From contig BOKV01000001.1 of the NCBI GenBank assembly GCA_016861165.1, positions 1 to 64,000 of the forward strand: DNA of 64,000 bases. Direction: 5' to 3'. The notes below the pieces were generated by a model, which ran no database searches, had not been told where the DNA came from, and saw nothing but the letters and a program-made list of their open reading frames with translations. This DNA comes from Alphaproteobacteria bacterium (lineage in GTDB: Bacteria > Pseudomonadota > Alphaproteobacteria > Rhizobiales > Rhizobiaceae). The position numbers and the translations under genes were made by a program. This document shows, in pieces, positions 25,684 through 33,036 of this stretch (the first letter of the stretch is position 1; the number at the start of each line of letters is the position of its first letter).

Positions 25684-26115
25684 TCAGCCGCCCTTCGCCC
25701 CCGTCTCCACCACCTCGAAATCGTGGGTGATCGTCGCCGTTTTCGCCAGCATGGCCGAGGCCGAGCAGTATTTTTCGACCGACAGCGCGATGGCGCGCTC
25801 GACTTTGTTGGCCGCCAGGCCCCTGCCCTTGACGACGAAGTGCATGTGAATGCGCGTGAACACCTTCGGGTCGGTTTCGGCGCGGTCGGCGTCGATCTCG
25901 ATGACGCAGTCCTCGACCGCCTCGCGGCCCCTTTCCAGGATGTGGACGACATCGAAGGCCGAGCAGCCGCCGGCGCCGATCAGCACCAGTTCCATCGGGC
26001 TCGGACCCGGCGTCCTCCCTTCGGCCCCGAACGCCGTGCCGAACACGATGTTGTGGCCGCTGCCGGACTCGCCGACGAAGGTGCGGCCCTCGACCCATTT
26101 CACGCGTGCCTTCAA
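25684..26115 (-). CDS. OsmC/Ohr family protein
   Basis: The 143-residue product belongs to the OsmC superfamily, whose better-known members reduce organic hydroperoxides with two cysteines. The chain contains SPMELVLIGAGGCSAFDVVHIL and the second Cys in VEKYCSASAML, so the peroxidatic and resolving Cys are both present; this arrangement resembles the YhfA subgroup. The start appears to be TTG 26115, six bases after a strong AAGGAG site. GTG 26103 is an alternative but without a ribosome site. Confidence 0.8.
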   Translation of the reverse strand: MKARVKWVEGRTFVGESGSGHNIVFGTAFGAEGRTPGPSPMELVLIGAGGCSAFDVVHILERGREAVEDCVIEIDADRAETDPKVFTRIHMHFVVKGRGLAANKVERAIALSVEKYCSASAMLAKTATITHDFEVVETGAKGG

Positions 26116-26175
26116 TGCAGTCTCCTTGCCATCACTGCGCTGTCTCTCCGGTCATGCATGTCGGCAGGGAACACC

Positions 26176-26664
26176 TCAGTCGCGTGCCTTGGCCGGTTTC
26201 TCCAGCACGATGTAGCTCAGCGGCAGTTGCGTCGTCTCCTTGATGCGCTCCATGGCGAAGGCCGACGACACGTCCTCGATGTCGATCTCGCTCACCAGCT
26301 TCTTGTAGAAGGCGTCATAGGCGGCGATGTCGGGCACCACCACCTTGAGCAGATAGTCGACCTGTCCGCTCATCCGGTAGAAGCTCACCACCTCGGGAAA
26401 CTTGACGATCACCTCCGAGAACCGTTTCAGCCATTCGTGGTTGTGCTTGGCGGTGGTGATCGAGACGAACACGGTGACGCCGACATTGACCTTCTCCGGG
26501 TTCAGCACCGCCACCCGGCGCTCGATGATGTGGTCCTCCTCCATCTTCTGGATGCGCCGCCAGCACGGCGTCGTCGAAAGGCCGACCCGCTTGGCAATGT
26601 CGGCGACGGGCAGCGTCGCATCCTCCTGCAGGAGCGACAGGATCATCTTGTCGGTGCGGTCCAT
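26176..26664 (-). CDS. Lrp/AsnC-family transcriptional regulator
   Basis: The 162-residue protein has the Lrp layout: an N-terminal helix-turn-helix (DRTDKMILSLLQEDATLPVA, ADIAKRVGLSTTPCWRRIQKM) and a C-terminal RAM effector domain (about 70-150). It resembles the Lrp-like activators and repressors that respond to amino acids such as leucine. ATG 26664 is preferred; ATG 26700 would add 12 residues. It has 60 bp to the OsmC gene downstream and 123 bp to the DNA glycosylase upstream. Targets are not evident. Confidence 0.85.
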   Translation of the reverse strand: MDRTDKMILSLLQEDATLPVADIAKRVGLSTTPCWRRIQKMEEDHIIERRVAVLNPEKVNVGVTVFVSITTAKHNHEWLKRFSEVIVKFPEVVSFYRMSGQVDYLLKVVVPDIAAYDAFYKKLVSEIDIEDVSSAFAMERIKETTQLPLSYIVLEKPAKARD

Positions 26665-26787
26665 GGCGTTCACGGCCAAGCGTGGAAATTCATTCCGCAT
26701 TTCTCTAATGAGGGAAACAGATTTGCACAAGCGCCAGATTGAGCCGGACTCGCGCAACGTGGCAGCGAGGCGCCGACGCGCCGGCGC

Positions 26788-27405
26788 CTACAGGAGCCGG
26801 CATATCCGTTCCTTGAGCACCGGCAGCAATTCGTTCTTGAACCAGGGATGGCGCTGGACCCAGGCATTGTTGCGCCAGGAAGGGTGCGGCAGCGGCAGGA
26901 TCGCGGGCCGGCCGGTCGCCGCCAGGACGGCGCGCCAGTCGGTGACCGTGGCGGTAAGGTTCGAGCCGCAGAGCGGGCCGAGATGCCATTTCTGGGCGTG
27001 ACGGCCGACGGCAAGCAGCAGTTCGATCTGCGGCATGGCGGCGAAGACGCGCACGCGCCAGTGGCGGGCGCATTCGCGCCTCGGCGGCAGGTCGCCGCCC
27101 TTTGCGTCGAGCCCGGGAAAGCAGAAGCCCATCGGCACGATGGCGATGCGCGCCGCGTCATAGAAGGTGGCGGCATCGACCCCCATCCACTCGCGCAGCC
27201 GGTCACCCGACGGATCGGTGAACGGCACGCCCGAGGCGTGGACGCGCGTGCCTGGCGCTTGTCCGCAGATGGCGATCCTGGCCGTCGCCGACAGCACGGC
27301 GACCGGCCGCGGCGCATGCGGCAGCGGGCGACCCGCCGGCTGCTCGACGCAGAGGCGGCAGGCGCGGATGTCGCGCATCAGACGGGCGAGCGCGCCGTCC
27401 TCCAT
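26788..27405 (-). CDS. Uracil-DNA glycosylase superfamily protein, probable 4Fe-4S type
   Basis: The 205-residue protein carries UDG-superfamily motif 1 as GQAPG and motif 2 as HPSWRNN. Four Cys lie at 16, 19 (CRLC), 95 and 112, matching the C-x2-C ... C-x16-C cluster ligands of family 4 and 5 glycosylases. It should excise uracil or related deaminated bases. The Glu of the usual GEAPG motif is replaced by Gln, which may alter activity. It starts six bases after the end of a GST gene on the same strand and is probably co-transcribed. Confidence 0.8.
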   Translation of the reverse strand: MEDGALARLMRDIRACRLCVEQPAGRPLPHAPRPVAVLSATARIAICGQAPGTRVHASGVPFTDPSGDRLREWMGVDAATFYDAARIAIVPMGFCFPGLDAKGGDLPPRRECARHWRVRVFAAMPQIELLLAVGRHAQKWHLGPLCGSNLTATVTDWRAVLAATGRPAILPLPHPSWRNNAWVQRHPWFKNELLPVLKERICRLL

Positions 27406-27411
27406 CGCCGC

Positions 27412-28053
27412 TCAGCCGTCGCCGCGCGCCGCCACGCTCGGGCGGGCGACGACGGTGCCGTACCAGCGCTGTAGGTGGACGAGGTCCTCGGGAAAAGGGA
27501 TGCGCGCGGGCTTCAGGAACTGGTAGCCGACGATCGCCGAGATGTCGGCGATGGTGAAGCGCTCGCCGGCCATGAACGGGCGCGAGGCCAGCTCGCGGTC
27601 GAGGAACTCCATGAATTCGCGCGCCCGCGGCCGGTTGACCTGCGCCCACTCGGCTACCTGCGGCGATTCGAGATGCGCAGCGCCCGGATGTTCGTGGCGG
27701 AAGGCGAAGGCGACCGGCATCAGGAAGCCGAACTCGACGCGCCGCTGCCACATCTCGACCAGCGCCCGGTCGCGGGCATCGACACCCATCAGCGGCGGCT
27801 CGGGATGAAGTTCCTCGAGATAGCGGCAGATGGCAACGGTCTCGGCGATCGCCGTGCCGTCTTCCAGCACCAGCACCGGCAGGCGCTGCATCGGGTTGAT
27901 GCGGGTGAACGCGTCGGAGCGCTGCTCGAGCCGGTTGATGTCGACCTGGATGCGGTCGACGTCGAGCCCCTTCTCGGCCATGAATATCTGCACGCGGCGC
28001 GGGTTGGGGGCGCGGCCGCCATCGTAGAGCACCATTCCGTCGAGCTTCTTCAC
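27412..28053 (-). CDS. Glutathione S-transferase family protein
   Basis: The 213-residue product has the thioredoxin-like N-domain (LYDGGRAPNPRRVQIFMAEKG, later NPMQRLPVLVLEDG and AIAETVAICRYLEELHP, the glutathione-binding loop with its ESxAI-like segment) and a helical C-domain. GTG 28053 is chosen because GGGAGG precedes it by six bases; ATG 28035 would lack one. It is a generic detoxification or isomerase enzyme, in an apparent operon with the downstream uracil-DNA glycosylase homologue. Confidence 0.8.
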   Translation of the reverse strand: MKKLDGMVLYDGGRAPNPRRVQIFMAEKGLDVDRIQVDINRLEQRSDAFTRINPMQRLPVLVLEDGTAIAETVAICRYLEELHPEPPLMGVDARDRALVEMWQRRVEFGFLMPVAFAFRHEHPGAAHLESPQVAEWAQVNRPRAREFMEFLDRELASRPFMAGERFTIADISAIVGYQFLKPARIPFPEDLVHLQRWYGTVVARPSVAARGDG

Positions 28054-28075
28054 CGGCCGCCTCCCGCGATCCCGT

Positions 28076-28699
28076 TCAATTGCGAACAATATCAGTGAGC
28101 CAGCCAACGAGGCCGGTCAATGCCTGCCCGAGCCATTGCAGCAGGCCCGGACCCGCCGCCTCTCCGTGCAGGCGGCGCCACTGGCGGGGCGTTTCGAACG
28201 ACAGCGCCCACAGGCCGCGCCCGGCACTGCGCGCCGAAACCTCTTCGGTGAAATAGCCGCCATCGGCGAGCGCCCAGCCGTCGCGCACCATCGCCGCGTT
28301 GAGTTCGACGCCGCGCGCGCGGCAGCGGGCGAGCAGCCGGTCGTAGCGGTCCTGCCGCGCTCCCGTGCAGGTCACCGCCGCGGAGCCGATCAGCCGGGCG
28401 AGGTGGTCGCGCGCCGCGCGCCCGCATTCGACCGTGGCCGCTCCGTCCCGGCAGAGCTGGGTCAGTTCCGGCGCGTCGATGCCGACGAGGCGCACGCGGC
28501 GCCCGCCGAAGCGCAGGCTGTCGCCATCGGCCACCTGCGCCCGCCCCGACACTTCCCCTTCGTCGACACGCGACAGCCAGGCCGCCGCCAGCGCCAAGGC
28601 GGCCAGCAGCGTGAAGCCGATGGCGACATCGGCCAGCCGTCGCGTGGCGGAGCGCCGCCCCGCCCCCGCCCGTTCGCGCCTCGATCTCGGCAAATCCAT
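28076..28699 (-). CDS. Staphylococcal nuclease-like (SNase) membrane-anchored protein
   Basis: The 207-residue product has an N-terminal basic stretch and one membrane helix (about 25-43). An SNase/OB-fold domain follows, with VADGDSLRFGGRRVRLVGIDAPEL and GARQDRYDRLLARC, whose Arg and Asp/Glu positions correspond to catalytic and calcium-binding residues in thermonucleases. It is probably a secreted or membrane-tethered nuclease. ATG 28699 has an AGGA ribosome site; an upstream start would lie in the divergent promoter region. Confidence 0.75.
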   Translation of the reverse strand: MDLPRSRRERAGAGRRSATRRLADVAIGFTLLAALALAAAWLSRVDEGEVSGRAQVADGDSLRFGGRRVRLVGIDAPELTQLCRDGAATVECGRAARDHLARLIGSAAVTCTGARQDRYDRLLARCRARGVELNAAMVRDGWALADGGYFTEEVSARSAGRGLWALSFETPRQWRRLHGEAAGPGLLQWLGQALTGLVGWLTDIVRN

Positions 28700-28775
28700 G
28701 ATTCCTAACAGGATGTTAACCAAGACCGGCTAATCATGACAGGCAATCCCCGCGGATCGAGTACGGCTCCCGCCG

Positions 28776-30323
28776 ATGAGTGGCAATAGATCGGAATCCT
28801 CCGACAAGATCATCGTCGACCGCACCCGCAGGCGCAGCCCGGCGGCGCGCCTGGTCACCGATCTGCGCCAGCGGGCCATGAACGGTTCCGGCGCGCAGAT
28901 CGAATACCAGCGCGAGCTGATGGTCAGCTTCGCCGAAAACCACCGCAACGCCTTCGCCATCCTGCCCGCCTTCATCGCGCTGGTCGCCCTCATCGCCGCC
29001 TCCTATGTCGGCGTGGTGCCGTCCGTCTACTGGTTCCTGCTCACCTCGCTGGTCTACGGGCTGATGGCGGCACTTGCCGCGCGCTTCCTGCGCGAGCCGC
29101 GCGAGGAGATCGCCGTCGCCCAGTGGCGCCGGACGTTCCTGTTAGTGCAGGCGATGATCGCCTTCGTGTGGATGATGTTCGCCCTCTACGGCTGCATGAC
29201 CTGCACCGACAATTCCTACGCCATCATCCAGTTCTCCTCGATCCTGGTCTTCCAGGCGATCACCATGATCCTGTCCTACGGGATGGGCTGGAGCCTTCTC
29301 GTCACCTCGGCGCCGCCGACGCTGGCGCTGACCCTGCGCTTCGTTCTCTCCTACGAGCCGGTGATGATGCTGATGGCCGGCATCCTTGTCGCCGCGCAGG
29401 CCTTCTTCTTCCTGCTCGGCATCCGGCTCAAGCGCTCGGTATTGTCGATCCTGTTGCACAAGGCCGAAAAGGAGAGCCTCATCGCCGAACTGGAGACGGC
29501 GCGCTCGATCTCGGAGGAGGCACGCCGGCGGGCCGAGGAGGCCAACCTCGCCAAGTCGCGCTTCCTGGCGACGATGAGCCACGAGTTGCGCACTCCGCTC
29601 AACGCGATACTGGGCTTCTCGGAGGTGATGAACAACGAGGTGCTGGGGCCGATCGGCAACGAATCGTACAAGGAATATGTCAGCGACATCCACAATTCGG
29701 GCCAGCACCTGCTCAACGTCATCAACGAAATCCTCGACCTGTCGCGCATCGAGGCCGGCCGCTACGAGCTGAACGAGGAGGCGTTGCGGCTCGCCCATGT
29801 CGTCGACGAGGCCTGCCACATGATCCAGCTCAAGGCGCGGGCCAAGAACATCGCCGTCGTCACCCAGTACGAGGAGGACCTGCCGCGCATCTGGGCCGAC
29901 GAGCGCGCCGTGCGCCAGGTGGCGCTGAACCTGTTGTCGAACGCGCTGAAATTCACGCCGCCCGGCGGCACCATCTGGGTCAAGGTCGGCTGGACCAGCA
30001 CCGGCGGCCAGTACCTGTCGGTCAAGGACACCGGCCCCGGCATTCCCGAGGAGGAAATCCCGGTGGTGCTGTCGACCTTCGGCCAGGGCTCGATCGCCAT
30101 CAAGAGCGCCGAACAGGGCACCGGCCTCGGGCTGCCGATCGTGCAGGCGCTGATGCACATGCATGACGGGCGCTTCGAACTGCGCTCCAAGCTGCGCGAG
30201 GGCACCCAGGTCATCGCCTCGTTCCCGCGCTCGCGCGTGCTGGAGATCATGCCGCCGGTCGCCAACGACGCGCCGGGCAAGCAGCGGCCGCGCTCGATCC
30301 GCACCATGCGCAAGCACGCCTGA
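28776..30323 (+). CDS. Membrane sensor histidine kinase, PdhS/DivJ-like
   Basis: The 515-residue kinase has about six membrane helices in the first 215 residues and a coiled-coil linker (about 225-262). It then has a HisKA domain with SHELRTPLNAILGFSEVM (acceptor His269) and an ATPase domain with NLLSNALKFTPPGG and GTGLGLPIVQALMHMH. The sequence around the acceptor His and the NEVLGPIGNESYKEYV segment resembles alphaproteobacterial kinases of the DivJ/PdhS group, which set the state of DivK. No response regulator is adjacent. It is followed by a DUF1289 gene and a TIGR02281 protease gene. Confidence 0.8.
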   Translation: MSGNRSESSDKIIVDRTRRRSPAARLVTDLRQRAMNGSGAQIEYQRELMVSFAENHRNAFAILPAFIALVALIAASYVGVVPSVYWFLLTSLVYGLMAALAARFLREPREEIAVAQWRRTFLLVQAMIAFVWMMFALYGCMTCTDNSYAIIQFSSILVFQAITMILSYGMGWSLLVTSAPPTLALTLRFVLSYEPVMMLMAGILVAAQAFFFLLGIRLKRSVLSILLHKAEKESLIAELETARSISEEARRRAEEANLAKSRFLATMSHELRTPLNAILGFSEVMNNEVLGPIGNESYKEYVSDIHNSGQHLLNVINEILDLSRIEAGRYELNEEALRLAHVVDEACHMIQLKARAKNIAVVTQYEEDLPRIWADERAVRQVALNLLSNALKFTPPGGTIWVKVGWTSTGGQYLSVKDTGPGIPEEEIPVVLSTFGQGSIAIKSAEQGTGLGLPIVQALMHMHDGRFELRSKLREGTQVIASFPRSRVLEIMPPVANDAPGKQRPRSIRTMRKHA

Positions 30324-30429
30324 AGGGGGCGCCCCGGTCACCCAAAGGTCATGCCGCCTGCCCCCGCCTGCCCTTGTCTTTTGGCGATCGATGGTTACCT
30401 GTTGCAGGCGAACCAGGCCAGGAAGACCC

Positions 30430-30663
30430 GTGAAATCGCCCTGCATCCTTGTCTGCTCCATCGACATGGCCACCGGCTACTGTTTCGGCTGCGGGCGCAC
30501 GCGTGACGAGATCGCCGGGTGGATGGACTACAGCGACGCCGAGCGCGAGGCGATCATGGCCGGCCTGCCCGACCGCCTGGCCAGGGTGGCGCGGCCGCCG
30601 CGCCGCGAGACCCGGCGCCGGCGGCTCGCCCGCGAACGCGCCGCGGGAGGTGGCGGGCGATGA
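30430..30663 (+). CDS. DUF1289 small Cys-rich protein
   Basis: The 77-residue product has four Cys (5, 9, 18, 21) in SPCILVCSIDMATGYCFGCG followed by RTRDEIAGW, the DUF1289 signature. It may bind zinc or an iron-sulfur cluster; the role is unknown. GTG 30430 follows AGGAAG. Its stop overlaps the start of the next gene. The C-terminus is a strongly basic Arg-rich tail. Confidence 0.85.
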   Translation: MKSPCILVCSIDMATGYCFGCGRTRDEIAGWMDYSDAEREAIMAGLPDRLARVARPPRRETRRRRLARERAAGGGGR

Positions 30664-31370
30664 TGCGCGCCAACCTGTTCTGGATCGTCGTCGGCATCGT
30701 CGGCGCCACCCTGCTGCTACTGGTCCTGCGCGCCGATACCGGCAGCCTGTTCGGCATGACCGACGACAATTTCGCGCGCATGGTCTATCTCGGCATCTGG
30801 GCGCTGGTGATCGCCGTCGCCGTTCTGCCCGGCCGCGCCCGCTGGCGCGATGCTGCACGCAACGCGGCGCTGTGGCTGGCGATCGTCCTCGTCCTCGTCG
30901 CCGTCTACCTCTACCGCTACGAGCTGCAGGATTTCGGCGCCCGGCTGAGCGGCGGGCTGCTGCCGGGCAGCCCGGTGTCGACGACCTCGGCCGACGGGCG
31001 CACCCTGATCACCCTGGTGCGCGCGAGCGACGGCCACTTCCACGCCCGCGGGCTGGTCAACGGCGAGGCTGTGCGCCTGCTGGTCGACACCGGCGCCTCG
31101 GTGGTGGTGCTGACCGACGCCGACGCGCGCCGCGCCGGCTTCGACACCAGGCTGCTGACCTACACCGTGCCGGTGACCACCGCCAACGGCACGACCACCG
31201 CCGCCCGGGTGACGATCGGGGAACTGGCGATCGGCGAGATTTCGCGGCGCGGCCTGGCGGCGATGGTGGCGCGCCCCGGCGCGCTCGATACGAGCCTGCT
31301 CGGCATGAACTTCCTGGCGACGCTGACGGCCTTCGAAATCCGCGGCGACCGCCTGATCCTGACCGACTGA
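30660..31370 (+). CDS. TIGR02281-family aspartic protease (retropepsin-like), membrane-anchored
   Basis: The 236-residue protein has three predicted membrane helices (about 7-24, 41-56, 70-85) and a C-terminal retropepsin-like domain with the catalytic motif LLVDTGAS (Asp143). One Asp is expected per chain, with activity as a dimer. The role is unknown. ATG 30660 overlaps the DUF1289 stop. Its last 60 or so bases (31306-31364) recur at 32050-32108, beyond the toxin-antitoxin pair. This copy is the intact end (LILTD, stop at 31368-31370). Confidence 0.85.
   Translation: MMRANLFWIVVGIVGATLLLLVLRADTGSLFGMTDDNFARMVYLGIWALVIAVAVLPGRARWRDAARNAALWLAIVLVLVAVYLYRYELQDFGARLSGGLLPGSPVSTTSADGRTLITLVRASDGHFHARGLVNGEAVRLLVDTGASVVVLTDADARRAGFDTRLLTYTVPVTTANGTTTAARVTIGELAIGEISRRGLAAMVARPGALDTSLLGMNFLATLTAFEIRGDRLILTD
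31306..31364 (+). repeat. Repeat copy A: 3' end of the TIGR02281 protease gene
   Basis: This 59-bp segment matches 32050-32108 at 54 of 59 positions. All five differences are transitions. It is part of the functional protease gene. The pair brackets 744 bp (start to start) that contain the antitoxin and toxin genes. Confidence 0.8.
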
Positions 31371-31420
31371 ACCGCAGGCTTGGAACCGTTTGGCCACGAC
31401 CTGGCGTTTTCTTGGGCAGG

Positions 31421-31442
31421 TGATGTATCTTGACGATATCAT
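31421..31442. promoter_or_regulatory. Candidate operator of the toxin-antitoxin pair
   Basis: An imperfect dyad around 31421-31442, GATGTATC-N5-GATATCAT, lies 16 bp before the antitoxin start. CopG/RHH antitoxins usually bind such dyads and repress their own operon. The symmetry is partial and the call is tentative. Confidence 0.3.
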
Positions 31443-31457
31443 ATGTGGGAAGACGCG

Positions 31458-31673
31458 ATGCGTACGTTGGTGGACATCAAGGAGCCGCAGCTCCGGCTTC
31501 TCGACCAGTTGGCGAGGAAGCAGAAGAGATCGCGGGCCGCCTTGATCCGCGATGCGGTCGACGATTACCTGGAGAGACGAACCGCCAAGGAGCCCCCGGC
31601 CGCCTTTGGCCTGTGGGGAGAGCGCGCGATCGATGGACTTGACTACCAGGACAAGATCCGGAGCGAATGGTGA
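31458..31673 (+). CDS. Ribbon-helix-helix antitoxin (VapB/CopG-like)
   Basis: The 71-residue product has an RHH DNA-binding unit at its N-terminus: a strand (RTLVDIKE), then helix (PQLRLLDQLARKQKRS) and helix (RAALIRDAVDDYLERR). The C-terminal 25 residues would wrap the toxin. ATG 31458 follows GGGAAGA; ATG 31443 would place five extra codons before that site. The stop TGA (31671-31673) overlaps the toxin start, the usual co-translated arrangement. Confidence 0.8.
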   Translation: MRTLVDIKEPQLRLLDQLARKQKRSRAALIRDAVDDYLERRTAKEPPAAFGLWGERAIDGLDYQDKIRSEW

Positions 31674-32032
31674 AGGCCCTGTTCGACACGAACATCCTCG
31701 TCGACTTTCTCAATGCCGTGCCGCAAGCACGCGACGAAATGGATCGTTGCCGGCAACGGGCCGTCAGTATCGTCACCTGGATGGAAGTCCTGGTCGGCGC
31801 CGACAGCACCGTCGAAGCGGCGACGCGCGCGTTTCTTGATGGCTTTGAGATCGTTCCGCTCGACAGTGCGGTCGCCGAGCGCGCCGTGACGCTCAGAAGG
31901 GAGTTCAGAACAAAGCTCCCCGACGCGGTGGCCTGGGCTTCGGCCGACATCCACTCGATGCTACTGATCACCCGCGACCGCCAAGGCTTTCCGACCGATC
32001 TGCCCGGCATCCGCATTCCCTACAGCCTGTGA
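31667..32032 (+). CDS. VapC-like PIN-domain ribonuclease toxin
   Basis: The 121-residue product has the PIN fold and four conserved acidic residues expected to bind metal: D7 (FDTNILVDF), E40 (WMEVLVGAD), D86 (LPDAVAWASA) and D104 (ITRDRQGF). It is a probable RNA endonuclease that inhibits translation until sequestered by the preceding antitoxin. ATG 31667 overlaps the end of the antitoxin gene. Only 17 bp separate its stop from the duplicated protease end. Confidence 0.85.
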   Translation: MVKALFDTNILVDFLNAVPQARDEMDRCRQRAVSIVTWMEVLVGADSTVEAATRAFLDGFEIVPLDSAVAERAVTLRREFRTKLPDAVAWASADIHSMLLITRDRQGFPTDLPGIRIPYSL

Positions 32033-32049
32033 CAATCGAGGCCCTGGCG

Positions 32050-32108
32050 TGAACTTCCCGGCGACGCTGACGGCCTTCGAAATCCACGGCGACCGCCCGG
32101 TCCCGACC
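32050..32108 (+). repeat. Repeat copy B: decayed duplicate of the protease 3' end
   Basis: This segment matches 31306-31364 at 54 of 59 bases. A one-base shift follows at the end: the protease's ACCGACTGA reads here as ACCTATGA, so its stop is lost. The frame, which now opens with GTG, continues to a stop near 32141-32143. No promoter or complete domain accompanies it. It is a non-functional gene end left beyond the toxin-antitoxin pair. Confidence 0.8.
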
Positions 32109-32125
32109 TATGAACGGCGCCCGGA

Positions 32126-32956
32126 TCAGCCGGCGAGGCTGTAGAAGAAGCGGGCCGAGACGATCAGCAGGAACAGGCCGAAGCCCACTTCGAGCTGGCG
32201 GCGCGACAGCCGGTGGGCGACACCCACGCCGAGCGGCGCGAAGGCGAGCGTCAGGGGAATCGTCACCGCCACCATGATCAGGTTGACGAAGCCCAGCGAC
32301 AGCACCGGCAATCCGGCCTCGCCCCAGCCGGCCCACACATAGCCGAACATGCCGGGGATCGAGATCAGCACCCCGACGCCCGAGGAAGTGGCGACCGACT
32401 GCAGCATCGGCCGGCCGTAGAGCGTCATGAAGGTGTTGTTGAAGATGCCGCCACCGATGCCCATGAAGGTAGAGAAGAAGCCGATGATGAAGCCGGCCAC
32501 CGATCGGATCGGGTTGCCCGGGATGTCGGCGCCGATGCGCCAGTTCTCGCGCGCCAGCAGCAGCTTGAGGCCGACGAGGGTGGTGATGACGGCGAAGATG
32601 CCCCTGAGGCCGGCGCCGGACAGATAGGCGGCGATGATCGAGGCAGCGACGACGCCAACCGGCACCGGTACGACGAAGGTGCGCAGCAGGCCGGTGTCGA
32701 CGGCGCCGCGCGCCAGGTGCGAACGGAACGAGCGCAGCGATGTCGGCACGATGATGGCGAGCGAGGTGCCGACCGACAGGTGCATGCGGATCGCCTCATC
32801 GACGCCGATGGCGCCGAGCACCTGGTAGAACACCGGCACCAGCACGGCGCCGCCGCCGATGCCGAACAGGCCGGCGAGGAAGCCGGCGACCGCGCCGGCG
32901 GCGACCATTGCGGCAAGGAACGGAACAAGGTCGGCGAGCGCCGGCATCACATGCAT
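32126..32956 (-). CDS. TauE/SafE (TSUP) family membrane permease
   Basis: The 276-residue protein has eight or so helices in two similar halves. The first contains FLAGLFGIGGGAVLVPVFY and the second FFSTFMGIGGGIFNNTF, the paired GIGGG motifs of the TSUP family. Characterised members carry sulfite, sulfolactate or other sulfonate-related anions, usually outward. The start is uncertain: ATG 32956 or ATG 32947; an upstream ATG at 33031 would add 25 residues. No sulfur gene adjoins, so the substrate is open. Confidence 0.8.
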   Translation of the reverse strand: MHVMPALADLVPFLAAMVAAGAVAGFLAGLFGIGGGAVLVPVFYQVLGAIGVDEAIRMHLSVGTSLAIIVPTSLRSFRSHLARGAVDTGLLRTFVVPVPVGVVAASIIAAYLSGAGLRGIFAVITTLVGLKLLLARENWRIGADIPGNPIRSVAGFIIGFFSTFMGIGGGIFNNTFMTLYGRPMLQSVATSSGVGVLISIPGMFGYVWAGWGEAGLPVLSLGFVNLIMVAVTIPLTLAFAPLGVGVAHRLSRRQLEVGFGLFLLIVSARFFYSLAG

Positions 32957-33036
32957 GAGGTTCGCGCAGGCGGGGAGAACGGGCCCGAGCCCTGACCATC
33001 GGCCGCGCATCCCCCTTGGCGCGGCCGACAATTGCG

